Assembly (NCBI RefSeq): GCF_023278085.1 | Contig: NZ_CP066265.1 | Location: forward strand, 2,634,501-2,698,500 | Source of the DNA: Pseudomonas syringae | GTDB taxonomy: Bacteria; Pseudomonadota; Gammaproteobacteria; Pseudomonadales; Pseudomonadaceae | Direction: 5' to 3' | DNA: 64,000 nucleotides | The notes under the pieces: model-generated | The model's database searches: none | What the model was told of the DNA's origin: nothing | Seen by the model: the letters and a program-made list of their open reading frames with translations, nothing else | Position numbers and translations under genes: made by a program | In this document: piece by piece, positions 39,248-49,364 of the stretch | How the letters are laid out: each line of letters opens with the position of its first letter | Numbering within the stretch: position 1 is the first letter of the stretch

Positions 39248-39376
39248 CTACTCCCCCTGTTTATGCTTATGAGGTTTCAGTTTTGGATGATCCTTTTGCT
39301 TTTCAGGCGTGACTCTCTGCCTCTTGTCCGGGGTGCCATCCTCGTTCGTTCTCTTAGGGCCAGGTTTAATACTCAT
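39248..39376 (-). CDS. 42-residue lysine-rich small protein
   Basis: ATG at 39376 with AAAGGA eight bases upstream, 42 codons and TAG. The product begins MSIKPGPKRTNEDGTPDK and is very basic and hydrophilic (many Lys, Pro and His), with no membrane segment or cysteine. The ribosome site and biased composition argue that it is real. Convergent with mesD. I do not recognise a function. Confidence 0.5.
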   Translation of the reverse strand: MSIKPGPKRTNEDGTPDKRQRVTPEKQKDHPKLKPHKHKQGE

Positions 39377-39724
39377 CGTCGATTTCCTTTATCGCTTGGG
39401 TTGTTAAATCCTGCTTTGTAGATATCCCAGCCCCTTATAACTGTCAATAGGAGGAAAGCAAAGTTCGCGTAGTCAAAGTATAGGCATTCGGATTTCAATA
39501 GCCGACTTGGTCATGACTTGGATGCCGCGAACTCAGGGCTTCATCGAGCTGCTTGAATCGCTCCCTAGCTTTTATGTATTTACGTAACGTCTCCCATTCA
39601 GCCGCCTGCTGCCCCCATCACAGGCAGCAGGCTTCCCAAAGCAAACGCCGACGCTGGCGGCTATTCCAGAGGTTCAGTAACTTTGGCCGCTGGAATACGC
39701 CTAGCTGATGGCGTGATGGGGCAC
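39377..39724. other. 348-bp gap, nothing recognised
   Basis: No frame with ribosome site and protein-like composition. A short inverted repeat GCCTGCTGC / GCAGCAGGC (39604-39632) could act as a hairpin for transcripts from either side. Confidence 0.4.
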
Positions 39725-40081
39725 CTATGCAGTAAGTTTTCGCCGCGCCTCTAATTCGTCACGCCATTTTTTAAGGGATTCGATGTCTACCTTAAGCTCC
39801 GCCTCCTCCGGTGGCTGAACCGGCGTCTCATCGGATTGGCTGTGCTCAAAGCAGCTGAACTTCGTCATCAGCTCATCAATGCGCTGAAGCTCCTCGTGAG
39901 TGATCCCAAGCAGAGCAGGAAGACGTCCATCGGTGGAAATTCCCCGGCGGTGACGTACAACGATTTTCTGTAGCAGGTCGTCCTCAACGGAGCGTTCGAT
40001 CAACTTGCGGAAATCGCTACAGATGCCCTGGGCAAGCGCGTAGTAGGCTGCCGCGCCAGCTGTTATGGAGTGCCAGGGCAA
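39725..40081 (-). pseudogene. C-terminal fragment of an AAA-family ATPase
   Basis: About 118 residues ending in a charged coiled tail (VDIESLKKWRDELEARRK). The core, YALAQGICSDFRKLIERSVEDDLLQKIVVRHRR, resembles the C-terminus of large SMC/RloC-like AAA proteins found in variable islands. The ATP-binding part is missing: just upstream (40082 onward) the sequence is unrelated and reads on the other strand. Assignment rests on remembered pattern only. Confidence 0.4.
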
Positions 40082-40816
40082 GCTGGACTCTGGAGGCCGA
40101 CATCACCGGTCGGTATAACGAAGGTGTGGACCCCGCAACATTGGAATTTCAAAAAGCCGGGCGGGCAGGGCTCATCCTCCAGTTGGACGGTTTCAGCTGG
40201 GCACCGCCGATAACTCGGAGAACCTTTCTTGAGACCTTTCGTCTCGACGCGCTTGTCACGATGAGTGACGGTACCAACTACCCGTATTGCCCCATTCTGA
40301 TGGAGTACACGCCTGCCGGACGGTTATTCATCCATGAGAGCCGGAGTTCATAGTCGCCAATGGTGCTGGCAACCCCGATCAGCCCTTCGTACCTGTAGAA
40401 CTATGTGAGGAGCTGGACGCCCTGCGAAGGGTGAACCTGATGGTCGCAAAAGCACGATTTCACCGTGGTGGTTTCGCTCCAACAGCCCGCGCCTCAACGG
40501 TCTTCATCAGCAGGACAGGTTGCAAAATCGCGGGTCAGAGGCTGTGCAGCTCGCCTATGTGGCGAGTTCCAGGCCACAGCACATACTGATTTCGTCGGTG
40601 ATAACGTTCGAAGGCAAGGATCGGACTGTGCTGATGCACTTGGGCTCAAGGAGCTTAGATCACCTATATATAAATATAAGACGCTTTGCGACCCAAGTCT
40701 TCCAGCCGAAGGGAGCGCGCGCAAGCTCTCGAATTTCCGCCAATCCTCAAAGGCAGAAATCAAGCTGGGCAATGAGGACCAGGGAGGAGGGTGCACATTT
40801 CGCAAATGTTGAATAG
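40082..40816 (+). pseudogene. decayed coding remnants of unidentified genes
   Basis: Frame pieces with protein-like composition follow each other out of phase. One runs from about 40083 to 40353 (TLEADITGRYNEGVDPATLEF...YTPAGRLFIHES); another from about 40344 to 40530 (VANGAGNPDQPFVPVELCEELDALRRVN...). A third near 40540 reads QLAYVASSRPQHIL, recalling the C-terminal VAxSRPxHL motif of UvrD-like helicases. None is complete or has a good start. Most likely relics of island genes broken by frameshifts. Confidence 0.35.
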
Positions 40817-40887
40817 CATTTTGTGATAGATCTCAGCCTGTCAGAATCAGCCCGCACTCGCCTCTAAACCTCAAATTCTTAGCTCAT

Positions 40888-42083
40888 TTATATAGACGTA
40901 ATTTTTGACGTCGACGCGCAGCGGTTCTGGAGCGCATTTAAAGACTCGTATCCGAGCCGACTACGTGTATTGTCGAATCCAAAATCCTGAAGCGAAACCA
41001 TAATAGCTGCTGCGCGGATAGTATCGAGCCTAGCAGCAGCGACTAACGCAGTATCCTGTTCCGTCATGCCATCTTGGGTCATCATACTCACAGCAGTTTG
41101 ACTGATGTCTTTAATCACGTTACGTACCTGTCTCGACGTTATGCCGGGGCGACCTCCTAAAGTAGTGAAAACAGCCAAGTCAGCTGAAGCGCGATCGCTT
41201 TTAGCGATAGCTCTCGCTTTTAAGTATCGCTCAAAATAGCGTGAGAATACCTCCGGTGCCTGTAAACAAAAAACGCGTTCTGCGTCGATGGCACAGTAGG
41301 TCAGTATGGTATTTTTTTCCTGGAAATTACGTAATGAGGGACGCCAGGATTTGCTGCCTGAAATAAGTCTAACTGGAACAAGCATGAATATAATCATCGC
41401 TAAAATAAAAAGTGATCGTTCATGAGCGCTGTCATGCTCACACATTTTCTCCGCGGCCTTTAATAGGTAATTCAAATGGGTTCGCTCCAGTCGTCCAATA
41501 AGTGAAACGCTTCTTTCAGTAAGACTATCGATAAAAGACTCTTCGATATGCCTAGCAGGATTCGTAACTGCTAGCTGGCGTTTCTCCAAATAGTGAAAAA
41601 ATTGCGTGCATACTGATCGAATACTCTTAAGCGCCTTGGCTTTTGCCACTGAGTTTTCGGCAGCAGTTGAAAAAGGGCGCCACCTGCGATTGATGATGTA
41701 GTAGCCATCACTGTTCCGCTTAAATCGGCGCATTGCGCTGCGACCAACCCAGCTTTCTGGGGGAGAAGCACAGAATCTAAGGAATTCTTTAATATCGCTG
41801 ATACCGACCTTGGAAACGGGGGTTTTATTAATGATCCACGCCCACAGCAATAATCGCTCAGTGATGCCTCGATAATAAAAAAAGTGGTACTAACGTCCGC
41901 TGCCTGGTCATAGTTTGCATAGCCCTGGAGGAAATCCTTCGCCGAATCGAAGATCAAGACGGGATCTAGTTCAACGCTGAAGCTCGCTAGGTAATCGGCA
42001 AGTTCAGGGTGCAAAGTGAAATATACGTCGGACGAAAGCGCTATCGCATCCTGATCAGAGAACATGGGGCGAGGTTCAGTCAT
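40888..42083 (-). pseudogene. tyrosine-recombinase-like integrase split by a frameshift
   Basis: Two frames join into one protein of about 398 residues. The N-terminal part starts at ATG 42083 (GGAGAA upstream) and reads MTEPRPMFSDQDAIALSSD to DVSTTFF. The C-terminal part is the frame 41850-40888. Adding one base to the seven-A run at 41877-41883 gives the continuous and family-like TTFFYYRGITERLLLWAWIIN. The C-terminal domain retains the fold (SRQVRNVIKDIS, LDTIRAAAIM, RLGYES) but lacks the usual HxxR histidine and final tyrosine in clear form, so even when joined it may be inactive or a divergent class. Confidence 0.65.
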
Positions 42084-42564
42084 AACGATTCTCCGATGAA
42101 ATAGCTTAAAATAGCTCATAGAAGTCGATATGCCAGCTCCGGTGACGCTTTCGGTCTAATATTTACGGATACTCGATGCAGATGAAATCCGCCTCTATGA
42201 CATTCAACGTTGAATCCTAAGGTGTTGAAAATCCAGCGCTTTCAAATGTGATGCCTCCTAGCCCTAGCATCTATGAACACCTAGAAATATTCGTATGTCG
42301 ATCAGGTTTCGCGGATTTGGGGACGTGCCCGTGTAGGAGAGCACTTACGAATGATCGGCTAACGCTTGATTTTTAAGTATTTTTTTTGATTTTCAGGATT
42401 AGCATTAATGGCTGACAGTCACATTTAGTGACATTGGACAACAGCGTTAACGAAACAAACAGATACAGTTTAACATAATATACATTATGCGTACCTACGT
42501 CTTGCCAACCCGGGCAGTCCCCCAGCCACATTTCAACTGACGCACCTTCCAAAAATATTCCTGA
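42084..42564. other. 481-bp AT-rich gap with a 14-bp palindrome
   Basis: No gene seen. ATTCAACGTTGAAT at 42202-42215 is a perfect palindrome, 119 bp upstream of the recombinase start. Further along, GTCACATTTAGTGAC (42419-42433) is a perfect 6-bp inverted repeat around three bases. These could be operator or recombinase-binding sites. The right end should carry the terminator of the SDR gene, but no clear hairpin is visible. Confidence 0.4.
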
Positions 42565-43314
42565 CTAAACCTGTGCAAAACCGCCGTCTACAAACATTTC
42601 ACTGCCTGTCATGAAGCTGCTCTCATCTGAAGCCAGGAACAACGCTGCTGCGGCGACTTCTTCTGATAGACCCATGCGCCCCAGAGGTAACTGCCCAACC
42701 ATCGAATCAATCACCGCGTCGCGCTGGCCTGTACCTGCAAGCGCAAGGTCCAGGCCAGGCGTAGAGATCGGTCCGGGTGAAAGTACGTTGACCCGAATGC
42801 CGGTGCCTTTCAGATCAAGCGCCCAGCTTCTGGCGAAATTACGCAACGCAGCCTTCGTGGCGCTGTAGACGCTGAACGCCTGGGTGCCCATGGTCGCGGT
42901 CGTCGAGCCGGTCAGGATTATAGAGCTGCCGCTGTGCATCAACGGTAGCGCCTTTTGTACGGTAAACAGTGTGCCTTTCACGTTGACGCCAAAGGTACGA
43001 TCAAAGGATTGCTCGGTAATCGATCCGAGCGGCTGAAAATCTCCGAGACCTGCGTTTGCAAATAGAATATCGATCCGGCCCTTGGTAGCTTTGACCTGCG
43101 TGTAAACGCGATCCAGGTCGTCCAGTTTCGAAATATCAGCCTGGATCGCGGTCGCCGTGGGGCCAATCAGCTGCAGTGCTTTATTCAATTCCTCTTGCCT
43201 GCGCCCGATAATCACAACTTCTGCGCCTTCTGCAGCGAAGCCCAAGGCACTCGCCAGGCCAATACCGGTGCCACCGCCAGTGATCACTGCAACTTTACCG
43301 CTGAGCCTGTTCAT
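42565..43314 (-). CDS. short-chain dehydrogenase/reductase
   Basis: 249 residues, classical SDR with TGGGTGIG cofactor motif, NAGLGD and catalytic YSATK; C-terminal MTGSEMFVDGGFAQV is typical. Divergent from an HxlR regulator across about 100 bp, a common arrangement in which the regulator represses the reductase until an electrophile or quinone appears. Confidence 0.88.
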   Translation of the reverse strand: MNRLSGKVAVITGGGTGIGLASALGFAAEGAEVVIIGRRQEELNKALQLIGPTATAIQADISKLDDLDRVYTQVKATKGRIDILFANAGLGDFQPLGSITEQSFDRTFGVNVKGTLFTVQKALPLMHSGSSIILTGSTTATMGTQAFSVYSATKAALRNFARSWALDLKGTGIRVNVLSPGPISTPGLDLALAGTGQRDAVIDSMVGQLPLGRMGLSEEVAAAALFLASDESSFMTGSEMFVDGGFAQV

Positions 43315-43412
43315 GATGGATTCTCAAAGAAGTTGAGACCCCACTGTAGATCCACGCATTCAATATGGATAGTATGCACCTTTTGGTAAGTACCCCATCA
43401 GCGAGCCTCACC

Positions 43413-43778
43413 ATGTTCAATACTCCCTTCAGTTGTGGGCTGGACGCTGCGCTGGCAGTGATCGGCGGAAAGTGGAAACCTCTGATTCTTTATCATTTGG
43501 CAAAAGATGTTCATCGCTACGGTGAGCTCAAGCGCGCAGTTAGAGGCGTGAGCGATAAAGTCTTGATTCAGCAGTTGAAAGAGCTTGAGCGCGATGAAAT
43601 TATTTCGCGGATTGACTTCAAGGAAATTCCGCCAAAGGTTGAATACTCTCTGACGCCATTCGGGCAATCGCTGGCCACCGCATTAACAGCACTGTGTGAA
43701 TGGGGCACCCACCATATGCAAACGGTAGAACGTATCAGCGAACATCGCATGAACGCTTTTCCGTCTGTCAGTGAGTAA
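43413..43778 (+). CDS. HxlR-family transcriptional regulator
   Basis: 121 residues from the ATG at 43413 (MFNTPFSCGLDAALAVIGGKWKPLIL); the frame also opens at 43365, but that start would place coding sequence over the divergent promoter. Winged-helix DUF24 signature present (GELKRAVRGVSDKVLIQQLKELE). The single Cys at position 8 is at the place where HxlR redox or electrophile sensors carry theirs. Likely regulator of the divergent SDR. Confidence 0.82.
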   Translation: MFNTPFSCGLDAALAVIGGKWKPLILYHLAKDVHRYGELKRAVRGVSDKVLIQQLKELERDEIISRIDFKEIPPKVEYSLTPFGQSLATALTALCEWGTHHMQTVERISEHRMNAFPSVSE

Positions 43779-44345
43779 TGCTATGGTTGGCAGAGACCGG
43801 TCCCCTGCCCTCGATTGACAGCCCACTACATATAACTCAACTAAAGGGACATTTAGTTGAGTTATTCTTATACTCCTGAAGTCTGGCGCTTCATCCCCCC
43901 TGCATAACGCGGCGTCACACTCTTTGGCCGCAGCCCATGCCAACCCGCAATCAACCCTGCTCGCCGGTTATAAAACGTCAATACGGCTCACATCACGCGT
44001 TGGCAACTTTAAATTTTTGCGTATACCACGCTCATCCTGAACCATCGCTGTCTGCCCATGCCTGGCCACATGAAACTCCACCTCTGCATTAAGAATTTTA
44101 CATGGAGTAATAGCCATATTGTCACAAATATAACATCCACCCTATTCTATGATCCAAAGCGCAAGGCAAAACAAAAAAACAACCTGCCCTGAACAATTTT
44201 TTTATATTCGACCCATTACTTTCATCGCTCTCAGACTTCGTGGCGCCCGCCTGGGCACTGTATGAATATAAAAACACAGACAGCTGTTATTCAGGATATA
44301 TGCGCTTTTTATATACCTATATGAAACACCACAGGAAATACATCA
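43779..44345. other. 567-bp gap upstream of the arn operon
   Basis: No gene is supported. It holds the large inverted repeat listed separately and, from about 44090, a long AT-rich stretch that should contain the arnB promoter. I looked for a PmrA box (two TTAAK half-sites five bases apart) and found no convincing one. Confidence 0.5.
43832..43865. repeat. 34-bp inverted repeat with 14-bp perfect arms
   Basis: ATAACTCAACTAAA and TTTAGTTGAGTTAT flank the six bases GGGACA. AT-rich arms without a T run make a terminator possible but not typical; a protein-binding site is as likely. It lies 53 bp after the HxlR stop and 480 bp before arnB. Confidence 0.6.
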
Positions 44346-45494
44346 ATGAGCGAAGCCTTTCTGGCGTTTTCACGCCCTTCCATGGGTGATGAAGAAATTG
44401 CTGCGGTAACGCGTGTGCTTCGCTCCGGGTGGATTACGACCGGGCCTGAATGTCAGAAACTTGAAGAGCAATTCGCCGAACGGGTTGGCGCCAGGCAGGC
44501 TATTGCGCTGTCTTCGGCTACCGGGGCTATGCATGTTGCGTTGCTCGCGCTGGGTGTCGGGCCGGGTGATGAGGTGATTACGCCGTCGCAGACCTGGGTG
44601 TCGACGGCAAACATGATTTGCTTGCTGGGCGCTACGCCGGTGTTTGTCGATGTTGACCGCGACACGCTGATGACCAGCGCAGCGCTCATCGAACGCGCCA
44701 TCACCCCGCGCACCAAAGCAATCGTTCCGGTTCACTACGCTGGTGCAGCATTTGATCTCGATCCGCTTTATGCGCTGGCAGACCGGCACGGTATCGCGGT
44801 GATCGAGGATGCCGCACATGCCGTCGGTACCCGCTACAAGGGGCGGCCGATAGGGAGCCACGGCACGGCGATCTTCTCGTTTCACGCGATCAAGAACATG
44901 ACCTGTGCCGAAGGCGCAATGTTTGTGACCCATGATGCCCAGTTGGCTGATCGCGTCCGGCAACTGAAATTTCATGGTCTGGGTGTCGACGCCTATGACC
45001 GTCTGACCCTGGGTAGAAAGCCTCAGGCCGAGGTTATCGAGCCAGGCTTCAAATACAACCTGGCAGACATCAACGCGAGTATTGCGCTGGTGCAGTTGCA
45101 GCGTCTGGATGCGATCAATGCCAAGCGCCAGATGCTCGCCAGACATTATCTTCAGCGTCTTGCCGAGAGCCCGGTTCAGCCCCTCGCCCTGCCCCGCTAC
45201 GCGCAACAACACGCCTGGCACCTGTTCATTCTGCGCATCGATCCCGAGCGCTGCGGGCTGGATCGTGACGCGTTCATGAAGGCCTTGCAGGCGCAGAACA
45301 TCGGCACGGGCATCCATTTCATTGCGACTCACCTGCACAGTTACTACCGGAAACGATTCCCTGAGGTTCACCTGCCTGATACCGAATGGAACTCATCAAG
45401 GCTTTGCTCCATCCCGCTGTTTCCCGACATGACCCTCGACGATGTCGAGCGGGTGGTCAGTGCCATTGAATCAATCCTGGAATCCAGCCATTGA
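44346..45494 (+). CDS. arnB: UDP-4-amino-4-deoxy-L-arabinose aminotransferase
   Basis: 382 residues, DegT/DnrJ/EryC1 PLP enzyme with the lysine at 183 ([13 protein letters not shown]). Converts UDP-4-keto-pentose to UDP-L-Ara4N using glutamate. AGGAAA precedes the ATG. First gene of the complete lipid A aminoarabinose operon; its stop overlaps arnC by four bases. Confidence 0.95.
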   Translation: MSEAFLAFSRPSMGDEEIAAVTRVLRSGWITTGPECQKLEEQFAERVGARQAIALSSATGAMHVALLALGVGPGDEVITPSQTWVSTANMICLLGATPVFVDVDRDTLMTSAALIERAITPRTKAIVPVHYAGAAFDLDPLYALADRHGIAVIEDAAHAVGTRYKGRPIGSHGTAIFSFHAIKNMTCAEGAMFVTHDAQLADRVRQLKFHGLGVDAYDRLTLGRKPQAEVIEPGFKYNLADINASIALVQLQRLDAINAKRQMLARHYLQRLAESPVQPLALPRYAQQHAWHLFILRIDPERCGLDRDAFMKALQAQNIGTGIHFIATHLHSYYRKRFPEVHLPDTEWNSSRLCSIPLFPDMTLDDVERVVSAIESILESSH

Positions 45495-46495
45495 AACCTT
45501 ACCCAATCAACCGCGTGTCGATCGTCATTCCGGTCTACAACGAGCAACAAAGCCTGCCGGAACTGTTGCGGCGCACCGAGGCGGCCTGTGCGCAACTGAA
45601 TCACGCTTTTGAAATCGTGCTGGTAGATGACGGCAGCCGCGATGACTCGGCGGAGATCCTGCAACAGGCAGCGGCGCGGGACGGCAGCCCCTTTATTGCG
45701 GTGATCCTGAACCGCAATTACGGTCAGCACGCGGCGATCATGGCCGGGTTCGAGCAATGCAAAGGCGACGTGGTGATCACCCTTGACGCTGACCTGCAAA
45801 ATCCACCCGAGGAAATTCCCCGCCTGGTCACACTCGCCGAGCAAGGATATGACGTCATCGGCACCGTGCGCAGCAATCGTCAAGACTCGGCCTGGCGGCG
45901 CTGGCCATCGAAACTCATCAACCTGGCCGTGCAGCGCTCCACCGGCGTGGCCATGAGCGATTACGGCTGCATGCTCAGGGCCTACCGTCGCACGATCGTC
46001 GACGCGATGCTGGCCTGCCGGGAGCGCAGCACCTTCATTCCGATTCTGGCCAACACCTTCGCGCGGCACACGACTGAAGTACTGGTCGAGCACGCCGAGC
46101 GCGAGCATGGCGACTCCAAATATAGCCCCATGCGGTTGGTCAACCTGATGTTTGACCTGATCACCTGCATGACCACCACGCCCCTGCGCTTGCTGAGCAT
46201 CATCGGTTTCAGCATGGCGTTTCTGGGCGGATTGTTCGCCATGTTGTTGATCGTCCTGCGCCTGATTTTCGGGGCAACCTGGGCCGGTGACGGCACCTTC
46301 GTGCTGTTCGCCGTGCTGTTTGTATTCACTGGCGGGCAATTTATCGGCATGGGACTGCTGGGTGAATACCTCGGCCGGATGTACAGCGATGTACGTGCGC
46401 GCCCACGCTTCTTTATCGAAAAAGTCGTGCGCAGTTCTTCCGTCACTGCCAACGATAGCGTTGTAACCCCTTATATAAACAAGGTTGCGCCATGA
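45491..46495 (+). CDS. arnC: undecaprenyl-phosphate Ara4FN transferase
   Basis: 334 residues. Family 2 glycosyltransferase domain ([39 protein letters not shown]) followed by two C-terminal membrane helices (about 230-300). Transfers formylated aminoarabinose from UDP to undecaprenyl phosphate at the inner membrane. Start and stop overlap the neighbours. Confidence 0.95.
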   Translation: MKPYPINRVSIVIPVYNEQQSLPELLRRTEAACAQLNHAFEIVLVDDGSRDDSAEILQQAAARDGSPFIAVILNRNYGQHAAIMAGFEQCKGDVVITLDADLQNPPEEIPRLVTLAEQGYDVIGTVRSNRQDSAWRRWPSKLINLAVQRSTGVAMSDYGCMLRAYRRTIVDAMLACRERSTFIPILANTFARHTTEVLVEHAEREHGDSKYSPMRLVNLMFDLITCMTTTPLRLLSIIGFSMAFLGGLFAMLLIVLRLIFGATWAGDGTFVLFAVLFVFTGGQFIGMGLLGEYLGRMYSDVRARPRFFIEKVVRSSSVTANDSVVTPYINKVAP

Positions 46496-48483
46496 GCACT
46501 AAAGCGGTCGTTTTTGCCTATCACGATATCGGCTGTGTCGGTCTGCAAGCATTGCTCGACGCGGATTATGAAATCGCCGCGGTCTTTACCCATGCAGACG
46601 ATCCGAAGGAAAAAACCTTCTTTGGCTCAGTGGCTCAACTGTGTGCTCAGCATGACATTCCGGTGCATGCGCCCGAAGACGCTAACCACCCGTTGTGGGT
46701 GGAACGAATCGGCAGGCTCGCTCCAGACTTCATCTTCTCCTTCTATTACCGCAAGCTTCTCAGTGAGCCGTTGTTAGCCTGCGCGACAAGAGGCGCATTC
46801 AATCTGCATGGCTCGCTGTTACCGCGCTATCGCGGTCGGGCACCGGCTAACTGGGTATTGGTCAACGGCGAAACCGAAACCGGAGTGACGCTGCATCAGA
46901 TGGTCAAGCGCGCTGACGCAGGCCCCGTTTTCGCTCAGCAGCGCGTCTCCATCAGCGCCACCGACAGCGCCTTGACGCTTCACGGCAAATTGCGTGAAGC
47001 CGCCATTGGCCTGCTGTCGGACACATTGCCGTTACTCGCTGAGGGCAGGCTGTCGGGTACGCCTCAAGACGAAGCCCAGGCAAGCTGTTTCGGTCGGCGA
47101 ACCCCGGCCGACGGCCTCATCGACTGGTCACTTCCGGCGACTCGCCTGTACAACCTGGTTCGCGCGGTCACGCAGCCCTACCCCGGTGCGTTTTGTCCGG
47201 TCGGTGACCACAAGCTGATCATCTGGGCGGCCCGTGTGGAGCTCTCGAATAACGGCGCTGCGCCAGGCACCGTCATCAGCCACGACCCGTTACGCATCGC
47301 CTGCGGCGACGGTTCGCTGATCATCAATGCCGGGCAACGCGGCGATGAAGGCTTGTACCTCAGCGGCGCACAACTGGCCCGCGAGTTCGGTCTGGTAGAC
47401 GGTTCACAGCTGCTCGATACTAAAAAGCAGCGGCCGGTTCGGCGTACTCGCGTGCTGATCCTCGGTGTCAACGGCTTCATCGGCAATCACCTGTCAGAAC
47501 GGCTGTTGCAGGATGATCGATACGAAATCTACGGCATGGACATTGGTTCAGATGCCATAGAGCGCTTGCGTGCCAAACCGAACTTTCACTTCATCGAAGG
47601 TGATATCAGCATCCATACCGAATGGATCGAGTACCACATCAAGAAATGCGACGTGGTACTGCCGTTGGTGGCCATCGCGACACCCATTGAATACACCCGC
47701 AATCCACTGCGCGTGTTCGAACTGGACTTTGAAGAAAACCTGAAAATCGTTCGCTACTGCGTCAAGTACAACAAGCGAGTGATCTTTCCGTCGACGTCCG
47801 AAGTGTATGGCATGTGCCAGGACGCCAGTTTTAACGAAGACACGTCAAACCTCGTCGTCGGCCCGATCAACAAGCAGCGCTGGATCTACTCAGTGTCCAA
47901 GCAATTGCTGGACCGCGTGATCTGGGCCTATGGGCAGAAAGGCCTGCAATTCACGTTGTTCCGGCCGTTCAACTGGATGGGACCGCGTCTGGACCGTCTG
48001 GATTCGGCACGTATCGGCAGCTCACGGGCGATCACCCAATTGATCCTGCATCTGGTGGAGGGCACACAGATTCGGCTGGTAGACGGTGGCGCGCAGAAGC
48101 GCTGCTTCACCGATGTGGCAGACGGCATAGAAGCGCTGGCGCGGATCATCGAAAACCGCGACGGGCGCTGTAATGGCCAGATCATCAACATCGGCAACCC
48201 GGACAACGAAGCCAGCATTCGTCAGTTGGGAGAGGAGCTGCTGCGTCAGTTCGAGGCCCATCCGCTGCGTGACAATTTCCCTCCGTTCGCGGGCTTTCGC
48301 GATGTTGAAAGTCAGTCGTTCTACGGCAAGGGTTATCAGGACGTCAGCCACCGCAAGCCGAGTATCGATAACGCTCGTCAGTTGATCGGCTGGACACCCA
48401 GCATCGAGCTGAGCGAAACCATCGGCAAGACCCTGGATTTCTTCCTGCGCGAAGCCATGGCTGAAAAAGCGGATCAGTGCTGA
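46492..48483 (+). CDS. arnA: bifunctional UDP-glucuronate decarboxylase/UDP-Ara4N formyltransferase
   Basis: 663 residues, the usual fused length. N-terminal formyltransferase domain with [17 protein letters not shown]-terminal decarboxylase, an extended SDR, with the Rossmann start [15 protein letters not shown] at about 320 and the catalytic YSVSKQ. Both halves appear intact. It makes the 4-keto sugar for ArnB and formylates the ArnB product. Confidence 0.96.
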   Translation: MSTKAVVFAYHDIGCVGLQALLDADYEIAAVFTHADDPKEKTFFGSVAQLCAQHDIPVHAPEDANHPLWVERIGRLAPDFIFSFYYRKLLSEPLLACATRGAFNLHGSLLPRYRGRAPANWVLVNGETETGVTLHQMVKRADAGPVFAQQRVSISATDSALTLHGKLREAAIGLLSDTLPLLAEGRLSGTPQDEAQASCFGRRTPADGLIDWSLPATRLYNLVRAVTQPYPGAFCPVGDHKLIIWAARVELSNNGAAPGTVISHDPLRIACGDGSLIINAGQRGDEGLYLSGAQLAREFGLVDGSQLLDTKKQRPVRRTRVLILGVNGFIGNHLSERLLQDDRYEIYGMDIGSDAIERLRAKPNFHFIEGDISIHTEWIEYHIKKCDVVLPLVAIATPIEYTRNPLRVFELDFEENLKIVRYCVKYNKRVIFPSTSEVYGMCQDASFNEDTSNLVVGPINKQRWIYSVSKQLLDRVIWAYGQKGLQFTLFRPFNWMGPRLDRLDSARIGSSRAITQLILHLVEGTQIRLVDGGAQKRCFTDVADGIEALARIIENRDGRCNGQIINIGNPDNEASIRQLGEELLRQFEAHPLRDNFPPFAGFRDVESQSFYGKGYQDVSHRKPSIDNARQLIGWTPSIELSETIGKTLDFFLREAMAEKADQC

Positions 48484-49364
48484 TGCAGGCAGGCCTGAGA
48501 ATCGATGTAGACACCTATCGCGGCACCCGCGATGGCGTGCCGAAGCTGCTGGACATGCTCGACGAAGCGCAGGTCAAGGCGACGTTCTTTTTCAGCGTCG
48601 GCCCTGACAACATGGGTCGTCACCTGTGGCGCCTCGCGCGCCCCCGGTTCCTCTGGAAGATGCTCAGGTCGCGCGCGGCCAGTCTGTATGGCTGGGACAT
48701 TTTGCTGGCGGGCACGGCCTGGCCAGGCAAGCCTATTGCCCGTGATCTGGGGCCGCTGATGCGCCGCGCACGCGATGCCGGGCATGAGGTCGGGCTGCAT
48801 GCCTGGGATCATTACAGCTGGCAGGCCAATGCCGGGCGCTGGAGCGATGTACAACTGACCGAGCAGATACGCCTCGGTCTCGACTGCCTGGGCAGCATTC
48901 TGGACGGCCCGGTCACCTGCTCCGCTGCCGCAGGCTGGCGCGCCGATGAACGTGTCGTGCAAGCCAAACAGGCTTTCGGCCTGCGTTACAACAGCGACTG
49001 TCGCGGCACGTCGCTATTTCGTCCGGTATTGGCCGATGGCAGCCTGGGCGCGCCGCAGATTCCGGTGGACTTGCCAACGTTCGACGAAGCAATCGGCCCG
49101 CATCTCAAGGCGGAGGCCTTCAACGACTACATCCTGCAGCGTTTCGCCACACAGAAGCTCAATGTCTACACCGTCCACGCCGAAGTTGAAGGCATCGTCA
49201 TGGCCGATGCCTTCAGGCAGTTGTTAAAACAAGCCAATGCCCAAGGTATTCATTTCAACCCCTTGGGCGATTTACTGCCGGCGTCTATCGAGCAACTGCC
49301 TGCCGGGCGTATTGCTCGTGGTTCTATCGCCGGTCGTGAGGGCTGGCTGGGTATGCAGCAATGA
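48483..49364 (+). CDS. arnD: 4-deoxy-4-formamido-L-arabinose-phosphoundecaprenol deformylase
   Basis: 293 residues from the ATG at 48483, whose first base is the last of the arnA stop (TGATG). Polysaccharide-deacetylase fold with [22 protein letters not shown] at the N-terminus and HAWDHYSWQ as the metal/base block. Removes the formyl group before flipping and transfer. Confidence 0.95.
   Translation: MQAGLRIDVDTYRGTRDGVPKLLDMLDEAQVKATFFFSVGPDNMGRHLWRLARPRFLWKMLRSRAASLYGWDILLAGTAWPGKPIARDLGPLMRRARDAGHEVGLHAWDHYSWQANAGRWSDVQLTEQIRLGLDCLGSILDGPVTCSAAAGWRADERVVQAKQAFGLRYNSDCRGTSLFRPVLADGSLGAPQIPVDLPTFDEAIGPHLKAEAFNDYILQRFATQKLNVYTVHAEVEGIVMADAFRQLLKQANAQGIHFNPLGDLLPASIEQLPAGRIARGSIAGREGWLGMQQ

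Noticed and set aside
40465..40816. Three overlapping frames of about 100 codons on both strands
   Set aside because: None has a ribosome site or full domain; treated as decayed remnants instead.
39725..40816. A Gabija-like ATPase plus UvrD pair
   Set aside because: The pieces are on opposite strands, very short, and the similarity rests on a few residues; listed only as possible relics.
36293..42564. tRNA-anchored genomic island
   Set aside because: No tRNA gene or long direct repeat could be seen at either edge of the worn region.
43779..44345. PmrA or PhoP box before arnB
   Set aside because: ATTAAG near 44085 has no second half-site at proper spacing.
45368..46339. 323-codon open frame on the minus strand
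   Set aside because: Antisense to arnC; His/Gln/Gly-rich shadow composition.
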